From Bacillus sp. MRMR6 (GTDB taxonomy: Bacteria; Bacillota; Bacilli; Bacillales; Cytobacillaceae): a DNA stretch of 64,000 nt. The notes beneath the pieces were generated by a model, which saw only the letters and a list, made by a program, of their open reading frames with translations, had not been told where the DNA came from and ran no database searches. The position numbers were made by a program, and so were the translations under genes. Location: contig NZ_MSLS01000020.1 in assembly GCF_001940785.1 (NCBI RefSeq), forward strand, positions 24,542 through 88,541, in the 5' to 3' direction. Positions within the stretch are counted from its first letter, which is position 1; every line of letters starts with the position of its first letter. Shown here piece by piece: positions 8,521-16,993 of this stretch.

Positions 8521-9018
8521 TTATTCATTAACTCCATTAAGGGGCTTTAAACTAAAGTAATCCAGTGCTTCATTCACTTGATAAAGATTGTAAATCCCTT
8601 TCTCTAAACAAAACTGGATCACTAAATCAAATGTTTCACTGTCTGATAATGAGTAACCTGCAGAACTTAGCAGGTTATCAAATTCAAGCTCTTCTAATTC
8701 CAAGGCTAGACCTAGGGCAACCACTGTAGTTTTTCCAGGACGATAACCAGGATTAGAGCGTATCTTTGAGAAAAGTCTGCGATCTAATCCCGCTTTTTTA
8801 TAAATATCGGAGTCGTTTGATCCCAATTTATCAATATAGCTAAACAAAACCTTGTTAAAGGTTGGCTGCCGTTTGCTTTTAATAAATTCCTCTAACTCAA
8901 AATGCTGAGCAATGGATTTTTCTTGACTGGCCATGCTCTCACTCAGGTTAAAAACAATTAAAGTAAGATGACATTTAACATATTCCTTCAATTCTAGTAA
9001 AAGCTTTTTATCAAGCAT
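8521..9018 (-). CDS. Helix-turn-helix protein divergent from a vWA protein
   Basis: A 165-residue cytosolic protein. The C-terminal half contains an XRE-like helix-turn-helix (DIYKKAGLDRRLFSKIRS, then GKTTVVALGLALELEE), followed by a conserved helical end around AGYSLSDSETFDLVIQF. I recall this arrangement from proteins encoded beside vWA or macro-domain proteins in Firmicutes. The start is the ATG at 9018, placed 8 bases after a GGAGG; the in-frame TTG at 9033 overlaps that site. It is back to back with a vWA gene about 100 bp away. Possible roles are regulator of the pair or an adaptor; no function is established. Confidence 0.65.
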   Translation of the reverse strand: MLDKKLLLELKEYVKCHLTLIVFNLSESMASQEKSIAQHFELEEFIKSKRQPTFNKVLFSYIDKLGSNDSDIYKKAGLDRRLFSKIRSNPGYRPGKTTVVALGLALELEELEFDNLLSSAGYSLSDSETFDLVIQFCLEKGIYNLYQVNEALDYFSLKPLNGVNE

Positions 9019-9115
9019 AATATCTGCCTCCAAAATGTCGCTTCACAGGCGACCAAATACTGGATGTTCTCAAGTATTATCATATCATAACTACTATATT
9101 GAAGGGATGATTGTG

Positions 9116-9700
9116 ATGAATGAAAATATGACAGAGATTATTTTTTTGCTTGATAGAAGCGGCTCAATGGGAGGACTTGAGAGTGATACGATTGGAGGGT
9201 TTAACGGTTTTATTGACAGGCAACGACAGTTAGAAGGAAAAACAATTGTTACCGCTGTGCTGTTTGATGATGACTATGAAATATTGTGGAATGGTATTGA
9301 TGCTGCTAGTGCTAGACTAACGAGCGAGGATTATTTTGTAAGAGGTTGTACAGCTTTATTGGATGCTGTTGGAAGGACGATCATGGATGTTGGCAGCAGG
9401 TTATCAAGAACAAGAGAGGAAGAACGTCCTGGAAAGGTGATTTTCGTGATTACCACGGATGGGATGGAGAACGCCAGCAAGGAATTTACTTATAAAAAAG
9501 TAAAAGAATTGATCAAACATCAGCAAGAGAACTATAACTGGGAGTTTCTCTTTCTTGGAGCTAATATTGATTCTGCTAAAGAAGCAGACAGTATCGGGAT
9601 TGATAGAAATAATTCCTATTCATTTGAAGCAACCAACGCCGGCGTTGAGGAAATGTACTTCAAGCTGAGTGAAACAGTTTCAAATAAAAGAAGAAAATGA
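9116..9700 (+). CDS. vWA-domain protein (TerY-like) with intact MIDAS
   Basis: A single von Willebrand A domain, 194 residues, without signal peptide. The metal-ion-dependent adhesion site is complete: DRSGSM (Asp13, Ser15, Ser17), Thr79 in RGCTALLDA, and Asp115 in VITTDGMEN. This resembles the cytosolic TerY/YegL-type vWA proteins associated with tellurite-resistance and stress gene sets. The ATG at 9116 has GAAGGG 9 bases upstream, whereas the earlier ATG at 9107 touches it. A terminator follows. The divergent HTH gene is the only likely partner; no Ter genes are nearby, so its job is unknown. Confidence 0.8.
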   Translation: MNENMTEIIFLLDRSGSMGGLESDTIGGFNGFIDRQRQLEGKTIVTAVLFDDDYEILWNGIDAASARLTSEDYFVRGCTALLDAVGRTIMDVGSRLSRTREEERPGKVIFVITTDGMENASKEFTYKKVKELIKHQQENYNWEFLFLGANIDSAKEADSIGIDRNNSYSFEATNAGVEEMYFKLSETVSNKRRK

Positions 9701-9706
9701 AAATTG

Positions 9707-9740
9707 ACTCGTCCTGTTAGGGGCGGGTTTTTTATTTTTT
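9707..9740 (+). terminator. Terminator after the vWA gene
   Basis: ACTCGTCC pairs with GGGCGGGT (two G-U pairs) over a 6-base loop and is followed by TTTTTTATTTTTT. Confidence 0.8.
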
Positions 9741-9806
9741 AAAGAGAATAAAAGAATTCTTTTTATGGAAAATAACATTGTATATGGAAGAAATGGAGAT
9801 GACAGA

Positions 9807-10613
9807 ATGAGAAGTGCGGTTTTTAAACTAATGATCCCTGTAACGATGTTCATGTTATTTGTAACATTAGGCTGCCTGCCAGTCAATGCCCAGAATGAAA
9901 AACCACCAAACCTGCAGGGCGGGCCCGAAAATAAGGAACGCGTTCGTTATCCAGTTTCAAATGTAATTCTACAGCAAAGATATCCAGAAACCATTGTTTT
10001 AAGAGGTCCGCAAACGGGGAATGCGGTAGCGCTGACATTTGATGATGGACCAGATCCTCGTTTTACTTCACAAGTCCTAGATATCTTAAAAGAGAATAAC
10101 ATCAAGGCGACATTTTTCCTAATGGGGTCACGTGCAAAGGCATATCCAGATCTTGTAAAGCGGATCATTAATGAGGGCCATATTGTGGGAAATCACACCT
10201 ATTGGCATCCCAATCTTGTTAAGCAAGGAGATATTGCTACACTAAAAACAGAGGTGTCGAGTACGGAAGACGAGTTAGCTAATTTGATTGGGTATCGAAC
10301 AAAGCTGTTTCGAGCTCCATATGGATTTTTATATAATGAGTTAGTCGAAAAATTAAGGGATATGAATTATACCGTTGCAGGCTGGTCAGTTGATTCACTA
10401 GACTGGCAAGAATCACCCCCAGAACAAATCACCTACAATGTGGTTAGTAATATCCATCCAGGTGCAGTGATTCTAATGCATGATGGTGCTGCGTGGGATG
10501 AGGATCGGACCAATACGATTAAATCCCTCCGTCAAATTATCCCAGCCCTGAAAGAGCAAGGGATGAAATTTGAGACTTTACCACAATTATTAAATATTCC
10601 TTATAAGAAATAA
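9807..10613 (+). CDS. Polysaccharide deacetylase (NodB domain), secreted
   Basis: Carbohydrate esterase family 4 enzyme removing N-acetyl groups from peptidoglycan or another cell-wall glycan. An N-terminal signal peptide ends near PVNAQ; a cysteine in TLGC also occurs, but the lipobox is poor. The NodB motifs are complete: TFDDGPD with Asp79/Asp80, HTYWHP with His130 and His134 for the metal, RAPYGF, GWSVDSLDW and LMHDG. The ATG at 9807 has GGAG 8 bases upstream, better than the open-frame ATG at 9765. It stands alone with its own terminator. Which glycan it acts on is not visible. Confidence 0.9.
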   Translation: MRSAVFKLMIPVTMFMLFVTLGCLPVNAQNEKPPNLQGGPENKERVRYPVSNVILQQRYPETIVLRGPQTGNAVALTFDDGPDPRFTSQVLDILKENNIKATFFLMGSRAKAYPDLVKRIINEGHIVGNHTYWHPNLVKQGDIATLKTEVSSTEDELANLIGYRTKLFRAPYGFLYNELVEKLRDMNYTVAGWSVDSLDWQESPPEQITYNVVSNIHPGAVILMHDGAAWDEDRTNTIKSLRQIIPALKEQGMKFETLPQLLNIPYKK

Positions 10614-10618
10614 AAGCT

Positions 10619-10656
10619 GGGGCCTTTCTTTATGTAGAAAAGGCCCCTTTTACTTT
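10619..10656. terminator. Terminator between the deacetylase and a convergent small gene
   Basis: GGGGCCTTTCT pairs with AGAAAAGGCCCC and is followed by TTTTACTTT; it can serve both convergent genes. Confidence 0.85.
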
Positions 10657-10948
10657 ATATATTGTTAAAATAAACGGATAGAGCATTTGAGATATCTTGA
10701 TCTTGACCATTTGTTTCAATTTTGTAATGGTCTCCATCCAACGTGGTGGAAAAGTCATTGATCTCTTGATTTCGTAAAAAATCATCTATGTCGGAAAGGT
10801 GTTCCCCCTGAGTCTTAAGGGTTTTATGTCCTACTAACTTGTCGTTGACATAAACTTCGTACTTGTCTTCGGTTAATTTAACATTACTATTTTCATCAAG
10901 ATTAACTAAAAAAGGGAAATTTCCATGGGGACTATTATTAACAGTCAA
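10655..10948 (-). CDS. Small hypothetical protein
   Basis: A 97-residue acidic protein I do not recognise. It has no signal or membrane segment and contains alternating charged and beta-prone stretches (KYEVYVNDKLVGHKTL, then HYKIETNGQDQDI), suggesting a small beta-rich fold. The start is the TTG at 10948, 6-8 bases after a strong TTGGAGGT; the in-frame TTG at 10966 is upstream of that site. A bcr1-like repeat begins 26 bp upstream of the start codon, directly above the ribosome site, so either the repeat carries the promoter or the gene has been cut off from it. Confidence 0.65.
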   Translation of the reverse strand: MTVNNSPHGNFPFLVNLDENSNVKLTEDKYEVYVNDKLVGHKTLKTQGEHLSDIDDFLRNQEINDFSTTLDGDHYKIETNGQDQDISNALSVYFNNI

Positions 10949-10968
10949 ATGATTACCTCCAATCAAAT

Positions 10969-11128
10969 TTTATCCCGCATTAACGGGCAGTAAGACCCCC
11001 ACTCCCAAGGTTATGAGTGAAGACGAGAAATCTTAGGTGGGGGATAACTGCCCGTAAATGCCCGATAAGTTCAACTAACCATCAGTGGGGGATGAAGAAA
11101 ACCTCCACTGATGGAAGTTTCACTATAT
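10969..11128. repeat. bcr1-like mobile repeat, copy A
   Basis: A 150-bp element (10974-11123) made of two hairpins: a long one (CCGCATTAACGGGCAG with CTGCCCGTAAATGC, and CCCCCAC/GTGGGGG inside) and a shorter one (CCATCAGTGGGGG with CCTCCACTGATGG). It is flanked by TTTAT and TATAT, four of five bases equal, as in a target duplication. Two further copies are at 36238 (inverted) and 44380. Size, two-part palindrome and TTTAT target recall the bcr1 repeat of the B. cereus group. The rest of the gap to 11295 holds only AT-rich promoter-like sequence for the next gene. Confidence 0.85.
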
Positions 11129-11295
11129 ATTATTACCATTTCCTTAAATGATCTGTTTATGAAGACATTTTGATTTGTATCATCCTTTTTTAATATTTGG
11201 TAAAATCATAAGAGCTAAGTATTTTGAAACTAAATGAGTATTTTTAACGTTATATTATTTATGAGCTTTACAATGAAAAATAAGGAGAGTATAGG

Positions 11296-12216
11296 ATGAA
11301 ACTAAAACTGTTTATCAAAATTACTGCAATAATAGCACTATTTTCACTCGGTTTCTTTACTGATAGAGGCGGATGGGTGATGGCTGCTGACAACGACGAG
11401 GAGAGCATTAATGAAAAGTATGGTTTACCAGTTGTTGTTTATGGGGCAGCCCTTTCCGAGGCTCAGAAAGAAAAGGTAAGAGAACTTTTAAATGTAAAAG
11501 ATCTTAGCAAGGTGAAGGAAATTACCGTAACTGGAGATGACCTTGTTACTTATATTAAGGGTGACAAGCATTCCAATATGTATTCCTCAGCGAAAATCAC
11601 GAGAAAAGATACTGGTGAGGGATTAGTGATTAATCAGGTAACACCTGAGAATATTACAGAGGTAACGGATGAAATGTATGCGAATGCTTTGTTAACTGCG
11701 GGAGTCCAGGATGCGGTTGTAGATGTTGCTTCTCCGGTAAAGGTAAGTGGACACTCTGCCCTAGTCGGTATTTATAAGGCATATGATGCAGGGGAAGGCG
11801 CTGGGTTAAACAAAGAACGTACAGAGGTTGCCAATGAAGAATTAAACTTGGCTACTGATTTAGCTAAGAAAGAAGGACTTGACCAGGATAAGGTTAGTGA
11901 ATTGTTGACTGAGATTAAGAAAGAAATTGCAGAGCAAAACCCCGCAACGAAAGAGGAAATACAAAAAATAATTGATGAAAAGCTACAATCGTTAAATATT
12001 AACTTAAGTGCAGAAGACCGCCAGCTGTTAATTGACTTGTTTGAAAAAATGCGCAGCCTAAATATTAACTTTGATAATGTCAAATCCCAGCTTGAAACCC
12101 TTTCGCAAGACATACAGCAGCGAATTAAAGAAACCATTGGAGACGAAGGTTTCCTTCAAAAAGTAGCTGACTTCTTTAAACAATTAATTGACAGCATAAA
12201 AAGTATATTTGCTTAA
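11296..12216 (+). CDS. ypuA: DUF1002 (YpuA-like) secreted protein
   Basis: Exported protein of the DUF1002 family represented by B. subtilis YpuA, whose function is not settled. A signal peptide of about 30 residues ends at VMAAD. The conserved N-terminal domain follows (YGAALSEAQKEKVRELL, then the EITVTGDDLVTYI stretch, the SSAKIT segment and ANALLTAGVQDA). The C-terminal half, residues 180-300, is predicted helical and amphipathic. It has an AAGGAGAG ribosome site and lies alone downstream of repeat copy A. In B. subtilis the gene responds to cell-envelope stress, which I mention as family knowledge only. Confidence 0.85.
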   Translation: MKLKLFIKITAIIALFSLGFFTDRGGWVMAADNDEESINEKYGLPVVVYGAALSEAQKEKVRELLNVKDLSKVKEITVTGDDLVTYIKGDKHSNMYSSAKITRKDTGEGLVINQVTPENITEVTDEMYANALLTAGVQDAVVDVASPVKVSGHSALVGIYKAYDAGEGAGLNKERTEVANEELNLATDLAKKEGLDQDKVSELLTEIKKEIAEQNPATKEEIQKIIDEKLQSLNINLSAEDRQLLIDLFEKMRSLNINFDNVKSQLETLSQDIQQRIKETIGDEGFLQKVADFFKQLIDSIKSIFA

Positions 12217-12285
12217 TATCCATTAACTAGTTGTAATATTGGGGATGGAATAGAGAATTCTAATATAAAAAGGAGGTCCATCCCC

Positions 12286-12507
12286 ATGAAGATGTTTAAA
12301 GGTGAAAAGGGTGAAGAAAAAGAGATCCTTGAGGATGTTCTTAAAAATTCCATTGAAATAGAAGAAGATTTAATGCGGACCTATCTGATTACCGCGGAAA
12401 GAATTCATGATGATGATGAACTGAAGGACCGCTTAGAGAATTTTGCTGAAGGAAATGCTAAAAGAACGAAACAGCTTATTGATGAGTTGAATGATCTTAA
12501 ACAATAA
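12286..12507 (+). CDS. Small helical, ferritin-like fragment protein
   Basis: A 73-residue, highly charged, all-helical protein. The stretch EIEEDLMRTYLITAERIHDDDELKD resembles one half of a ferritin-like or rubrerythrin-type bundle (ExxL spacing), but only two helices are present, so a single chain could not hold a di-iron site. AAAGGAGG lies 9 bases before the ATG, so it is translated. It is followed by a strong bidirectional terminator shared with the broken dtpT gene. I do not know its function. Confidence 0.7.
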   Translation: MKMFKGEKGEEKEILEDVLKNSIEIEEDLMRTYLITAERIHDDDELKDRLENFAEGNAKRTKQLIDELNDLKQ

Positions 12508-12510
12508 TAA

Positions 12511-12547
12511 AAAAGGTACCAGAAGATTAATCTCTGGTACCTTTTTT
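12511..12547. terminator. Bidirectional terminator
   Basis: AAAAAAGGTACCAGA pairs with TCTGGTACCTTTTTT: a perfect stem with A-run before and T-run after, so it works for the small gene on the left and for dtpT from the right. Confidence 0.9.
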
Positions 12548-12554
12548 AGCGAAC

Positions 12555-13728
12555 TTATCTGATGCCTTTCATTAACCCCTGAATTTTCGGAGCTACCAGC
12601 GAACAATAATGCCAGTGAGAACTTTTGAGGTACCGTTGGTTGACGCCTGCCTAGTTTAACCCACATCCAAGCAAAAACAGGTGCAAAGACGATAATGAAT
12701 AAAGGGTTTAACGATTGAAACCAGGCTGGTGAAATATGAATTCCAGCAATGTCTAATTGTGTCCGCTTATCCGCATAGCTCGCGAGGATCGTTGAGCCTT
12801 GTTCTTGAATGGACCAGAACATAACAGATGCTATGAAGAGTGGGATATACGCAATAATTCTAGAACGTTCCACAGCAGTTGTTTTTGGACTGCGATACAT
12901 AACCACGAAATAAATAGTAGGAATTAAAATACCGAGTATTGTTACAATATTAATGAAGCTTGAGAACGTTAAGAGTCCCATTGGGATTAGGATAGCAGAT
13001 AAAGCTACTAACCCTGCTAGGCCTAAACCAATAAAGGTGTACGTTTTTTTCTTTTCATCCTTTGATAATGGGTTTGGAATAGTAGTTCCAGCCAGGCCAA
13101 GGTTTGTCTTCTTTGTGACAACAAACATAACAAGACCTAGGAACATACCGACCGCGGCAATACCAAAGCCTAAGTGAAAGCTATAATTCATCACGCTACC
13201 CACAATTAAGGGTGCCAAAAATGCCCCCATATTAATTCCCATGTAGAAAATGGTAAAACCTGCATCTCGACGTTCGTCTTTCTCACTGTACATTTCACCA
13301 ACAATGGTAGAAACGTTTGGCTTCAGAAGACCTGTACCGAGAACGATTAAGACCATGGAGACAAAGAACATGGCTATGCTGCCTGGTACAGCAAGAACTA
13401 AATGTCCGAGCATGATTAGTATTCCACCGTAAAACACGGCTTTTGAAGTACCGAATAATCTGTCAGCCATCCATCCTCCAATCACACCGGACATGTAAAC
13501 AAGAGAACCGTATATGGACATTATGGAAAGTGCTAAGTTTTCATCCAGCCCTAATCCGCCTTTTGAAACCTCATAATACATATAATAAACAAGGATTGCT
13601 CTCATACCATAGTATGAGAAACGCTCCCAGAATTCTGTGAAGAAAAGTGTGAATAATCCCTTTGGATGTCCGAAAAAACCTGTTTGAGGAACACTATCCA
13701 CAATTTTCTGCCTATTAAAGTTTGACAT
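12555..13728 (-). pseudogene. dtpT: POT/PTR family di/tripeptide transporter, internal deletion and frameshift
   Basis: Proton-coupled peptide transporter of the DtpT (YclF) type. The N-terminal part is intact from the ATG at 13728 (AAGGAGG upstream) through FFTEFWERFSYYGMRAIL and the GTGLLKPNVST motif up to FSLALLFAG. There the frame changes to unrelated sequence and would run through the terminator and antisense to the next gene. The native C-terminus is still present one frame away: reading down from 12596 gives VAPKIQGLMKGIR and a TAA at 12555-12557, just before the terminator. So roughly 80-110 codons encoding the last membrane segments were lost, joining the two parts out of frame. Almost certainly non-functional. 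Confidence 0.85.
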
Positions 13729-13942
13729 ACTTACTACCTCCTTAATTACTATACTATAATACTTTTCTTCGTTTTGGCATGTCAAAAACTTTTTTTGGAA
13801 ATCGAAGTATTTATTTGAAATACAATATTAAATCAGTAAGTTTATCGTTTTTAAAGCGAAATTGAAAGTTTTTTCGAAATAATGTATAAATTAAGTATGA
13901 CAGAAATTAGCTCAATTGGAAAAATGCTATTCCACTAAAATA

Positions 13943-13971
13943 TTGTCAATTAATTATTTTCTTGCTATATT
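13943..13971 (+). promoter_or_regulatory. Promoter of the lysine-riboswitch transcript
   Basis: TTGTCA and TATATT separated by 17 bp, about 30 bp upstream of the aptamer. Confidence 0.65.
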
Positions 13972-14004
13972 AATAGAGAAAATTAAATATTACCTTATCA
14001 TTCC

Positions 14005-14185
14005 GGTGGGGTAGAGGCGCGGTATTTAAGAGTAGGCTGTGTGAGGATGACAACGAAGATCACAGATGAAAGGGAATACTGCCGAAGCAAATAAACTTGT
14101 CGATCGTTTATTGTGCTGGGGTTACTCTGAATAAGAGTAAAACTGTCATTTTGAGGGATACCTTCATAATGAGGAGCTACAGATC
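14005..14185 (+). promoter_or_regulatory. Lysine riboswitch (L box)
   Basis: The conserved L-box blocks occur in order: GGTAGAGGCGCG, AAGAGTA, GATGACAACGAAG, AAAGGGAATACTGCCGAAG, GTGCTGGGGTTACTCTG, AAACTGTCA and GGAGCTAC. The first and last close the P1 helix. A terminator hairpin lies 25-60 bases downstream. Lysine binding should stop transcription of the NhaC-type gene that follows. Confidence 0.93.
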
Positions 14186-14211
14186 GTGATGGAGAAACTT
14201 GTTGCTTATTT

Positions 14212-14250
14212 AGAGCAGCGATAGACTTTCTCTATTGCTGCTCTTTTTTG
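14212..14250 (+). terminator. Riboswitch-controlled terminator
   Basis: AGAGCAGCGATAGA pairs with TCTATTGCTGCTCT, then TTTTTT. It lies between the lysine aptamer and the coding region, so it is the expression platform. Confidence 0.9.
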
Positions 14251-14346
14251 TATTCATTTTTGCAGTTGATCGTAAACAATGAATAGTAAAGAGTTACTCT
14301 TTTCATGTCAGGTTCCCCCCTCGAAAATTAGGAGGAGGACAAAGGA

Positions 14347-15921
14347 ATGGAAAACACAATTTACTCATTAATACCGCCAGTTCTTGCTATTTTAATGGTT
14401 GTATTAACAAGAAGGGTACTGCTGTCGCTGGCTGCAGGTATCCTAGCATCAGCTCTATTGTTAGCGGAATTTAATATCGCTAAGACGTTTACGATTGTAT
14501 GGGATGCTGCAAAAGGAATTTTCGTATCAGATGGTGAGTTAAATACTTATAATTTGTATATCATTTTATTCCTGCTTATGTTAGGTGTCATTACTGCGTT
14601 TATTTCGATTTCAGGCGGAAGCAGAGCCTTTGGTGAGTGGGCGATGAAGCGTGTTAAAACACGTACGGGCGCTCAGCTAGTTGGTGCAGTTCTAGGTATT
14701 ATTATTTTTATTGATGATTATTTTAATGCGCTTGCAGTTGGACAAATTGCCCGCCCAATTACAGATAGGCAAAAGGTTTCTAGAGCCAAGCTAGCCTATA
14801 TTATTGATTCTACTTCAGCACCTGTGTGTGTAGTGTCTCCTGTTTCTAGTTGGGGAGCATACATTATTGCTTTAATTGGAACAATTCTTACAGCTCATGG
14901 TGTAAAAGAATACAGTGCTTTTTCAGCCTTTATGCAAATGGTACCGATGAATTTCTATGTGTGGGCTGCACTAGGGATGGTCCTCATTGTTGCCTTTGGT
15001 AAATTTGATATCGGTGCAATGAAAATGCATGAAGATAAAGCTATGAATAAAGGGGAACTGTATAACCCTAGTAAACCTGTTCCTGGTGAATTGAAGGAGG
15101 ACCTTCCAACTAGCACAACAGGATCAGTCGCAGATCTTATTGCGCCAATAGCAGCACTCGTGGTTGGAACCGTTGGGGCAATGTTATGGACGGGATCCCA
15201 AGCTGTTGAAGGAAATGCTTCGATACTTCAGATTTTTGAAAATACCGATGTAACAAAATCACTGGTTATTGGTGGACTGTTAGGATTACTTGTAACATTA
15301 GGTATGTTCTTTAGACAAGCTGTGGTACTGCACGGTGTAAATACAAATGTCGTTGGCAAAGGAATTGTAGAGGGAGCGAAATCTATGCTTCCAGCAATTT
15401 ATATTTTAATTTTTGCTTGGGCTATTGTGGACTTGATTGGAAGACTTGAAACTGGAACATATTTAGCTGGAATAGTTGAAACTTCAAATCTTAATATTGC
15501 ATTCCTTCCAGTTATTCTATTTCTCATTGCTGGTATTATGGCCTTCTCAACTGGTACCTCATGGGGATCTTTCGGTATATTGCTTCCAATTGCTGGGGAA
15601 ATTGCAGCATCAACTGATATATCTATGATCCTACCTGCTTTAGCAGCAGTCCTTGCTGGTGCAGTATTTGGTGATCATTGTTCACCAATCTCTGACACGA
15701 CCATTCTTTCGTCGACAGGTGCAGGGTCAAATCACATTGACCATGTCGTGACTCAATTACCATATGCGCTAATTGGTGCTTGTATCGCCGTTATTGGCTA
15801 TCTTATTCTCGGATTCACTGGCAGCACATTAGCTGGATTAGCGGTTGTCGTTGGAATTCTGTTTGCCATTTTAATCTGGACTAGAACACGTAGGGTGAAT
15901 ACTCACGTTAAAAACGTCTAA
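14347..15921 (+). CDS. NhaC-family antiporter-type transporter under lysine control (probable lysine transporter)
   Basis: A 524-residue polytopic membrane protein of the NhaC (Na+/H+ antiporter) superfamily, with about 12 segments. Family regions include IIFIDDYFNALAVGQIARPI, DSTSAPVCVVSPVSSWGAYI and GAVFGDHCSPISDTTILSS. NhaC-like proteins behind lysine riboswitches have been proposed to be lysine importers (LysW group); that fits the L box here. The long central insertion around KPVPGELKEDL is a cytoplasmic loop. AGGAGGAGG precedes the ATG. Assignment to the superfamily is firm; lysine as substrate is inferred from regulation. Confidence 0.85.
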   Translation: MENTIYSLIPPVLAILMVVLTRRVLLSLAAGILASALLLAEFNIAKTFTIVWDAAKGIFVSDGELNTYNLYIILFLLMLGVITAFISISGGSRAFGEWAMKRVKTRTGAQLVGAVLGIIIFIDDYFNALAVGQIARPITDRQKVSRAKLAYIIDSTSAPVCVVSPVSSWGAYIIALIGTILTAHGVKEYSAFSAFMQMVPMNFYVWAALGMVLIVAFGKFDIGAMKMHEDKAMNKGELYNPSKPVPGELKEDLPTSTTGSVADLIAPIAALVVGTVGAMLWTGSQAVEGNASILQIFENTDVTKSLVIGGLLGLLVTLGMFFRQAVVLHGVNTNVVGKGIVEGAKSMLPAIYILIFAWAIVDLIGRLETGTYLAGIVETSNLNIAFLPVILFLIAGIMAFSTGTSWGSFGILLPIAGEIAASTDISMILPALAAVLAGAVFGDHCSPISDTTILSSTGAGSNHIDHVVTQLPYALIGACIAVIGYLILGFTGSTLAGLAVVVGILFAILIWTRTRRVNTHVKNV

Positions 15922-15938
15922 AATGAATAAATAAGAGT

Positions 15939-15976
15939 AGAAAAGCTGTCCGCATGAAACGGACAGCTTTTCTTTC
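15939..15976 (+). terminator. Terminator of the NhaC-type gene
   Basis: AGAAAAGCTGTCCG pairs perfectly with CGGACAGCTTTTCT, then TTTC. Confidence 0.88.
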
Positions 15977-16011
15977 ATGTATATATCCAAATCCAGTTTA
16001 GGAGTAATTTA

Positions 16012-16620
16012 ATGGAAGAGCAGTATTATGATGGTATACTAAACGTAAAAACTTGTGAAAATCAAAAGGGGTTTAGTCATTTTGTCCATTACCATCGGTA
16101 CGAACCAACACCCTATAGTGCCTTAGAGAAACTATTTGAACAATACGAAATAGCCCGCGGTGACCACCTAGTGGATTTTGGATGTGGCAAAGGTCGCCTA
16201 AATTTTTATGTTCATCATGTTTTTAAAGCCTCTGTGCTTGGAATAGAAATGAACGTTAATTTTTACAAAGAGGCCATGGAGAATCGGATTCGTTATTTAA
16301 GGAAATTTAAACGGCAGGGTGAAAATATTCAGTTTCAATGCCTAACAGCAGAGCAATATCAAATCAAATCAGTAGATAATAAGTTCTACTTTTTTAATCC
16401 ATTTTCCATTCAAATTTTTATCCAGGTAATCAATAATATTTTTTTATCTGTTGAACAGTCAGCGCGGGAGGTTGACTTGATCTTGTATTATCCATCAAGT
16501 GATTATATCTACTACTTAGAAAACAAAACTCCCTTTGAAATGATCAGGGAAGTTAGATTACCGGAGATGTATGAACAAAACCCTAACGAGAGATTCCTAA
16601 TTTATCGCTTTCACTATTAA
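16012..16620 (+). CDS. Class I SAM-dependent methyltransferase
   Basis: A 202-residue cytosolic protein with a Rossmann-type methyltransferase core. Motif I is LVDFGCGKGRLNFYVHH (about residues 54-70), an acidic end of strand 2 is GIEMN, and the motif IV region is FYFFNPFS. The N-terminal segment with HFVHYHRYEPTPYSALEKLF is shared with other Bacillus proteins of this type. The substrate is not known: the NPFS motif can occur in small-molecule or protein methylases. It is preceded by AGGAG and preceded by the terminator of the previous gene, so it probably has its own promoter. Confidence 0.8.
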   Translation: MEEQYYDGILNVKTCENQKGFSHFVHYHRYEPTPYSALEKLFEQYEIARGDHLVDFGCGKGRLNFYVHHVFKASVLGIEMNVNFYKEAMENRIRYLRKFKRQGENIQFQCLTAEQYQIKSVDNKFYFFNPFSIQIFIQVINNIFLSVEQSAREVDLILYYPSSDYIYYLENKTPFEMIREVRLPEMYEQNPNERFLIYRFHY

Positions 16621-16696
16621 TTGCTAAAAAAGCAAAATAATAATGATCAAATTGTGCATACTATCAGTGGAAACAAAGGTGGGGCGGGTGTCCTTT

Positions 16697-16912
16697 ATGA
16701 TATGGCTACTCGTTTCATTCGTTGGATTAATAGTGGTGATTTTTGCAATTCGACATTATTATCTAATGAATATAGACATTATTAATAAGAAAAGAAGGGG
16801 AATTGTATTCGTTTTGTTTTTAGTTGCCTCTGTAGCAAGTGAGTCAACCGTGTTATATCTAGGATTATTACTTATAGTGTTTGGCTTAGTTAAAGCCGCA
16901 GGTCTCCTATAA
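16697..16912 (+). CDS. Small two-TM membrane protein, hypothetical
   Basis: About 71 residues with two hydrophobic helices (MIWLLVSFVGLIVVIFAI and the C-terminal STVLYLGLLLIVFGLVKAAG) separated by a basic loop KKRRG. I recognise no family. The start is uncertain: the frame is open from 16643, and AGGTGGGG at 16678-16685 could serve a GTG at 16688 or the ATG at 16697. It sits between a methyltransferase gene and des; a terminator-like hairpin follows at 16942. Confidence 0.55.
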   Translation: MIWLLVSFVGLIVVIFAIRHYYLMNIDIINKKRRGIVFVLFLVASVASESTVLYLGLLLIVFGLVKAAGLL

Positions 16913-16941
16913 TTATTAAAAAAGAATACATAACCCTTAAG

Positions 16942-16978
16942 GGAAGGAGATGCTCGTTTTTGGAGCTTCTCCTTTCTT
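16942..16978 (+). terminator. Terminator upstream of des
   Basis: GAAGGAGATGCTC pairs imperfectly with GGAGCTTCTCCTTTC around a TTTTT loop; it isolates des from upstream transcription. Confidence 0.6.
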
Positions 16979-16993
16979 CGTAGAGGAGAGGAT

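Noticed and set aside
10974..11123. Riboswitch in the repeat elements
   Set aside because: Three copies in different contexts, both orientations, with target duplications, fit a mobile repeat better than a leader RNA.
12433..12554. C-terminal extension of the dtpT frame
   Set aside because: It runs through a perfect terminator and antisense to the 73-aa gene; the true ending is in another frame at 12555.
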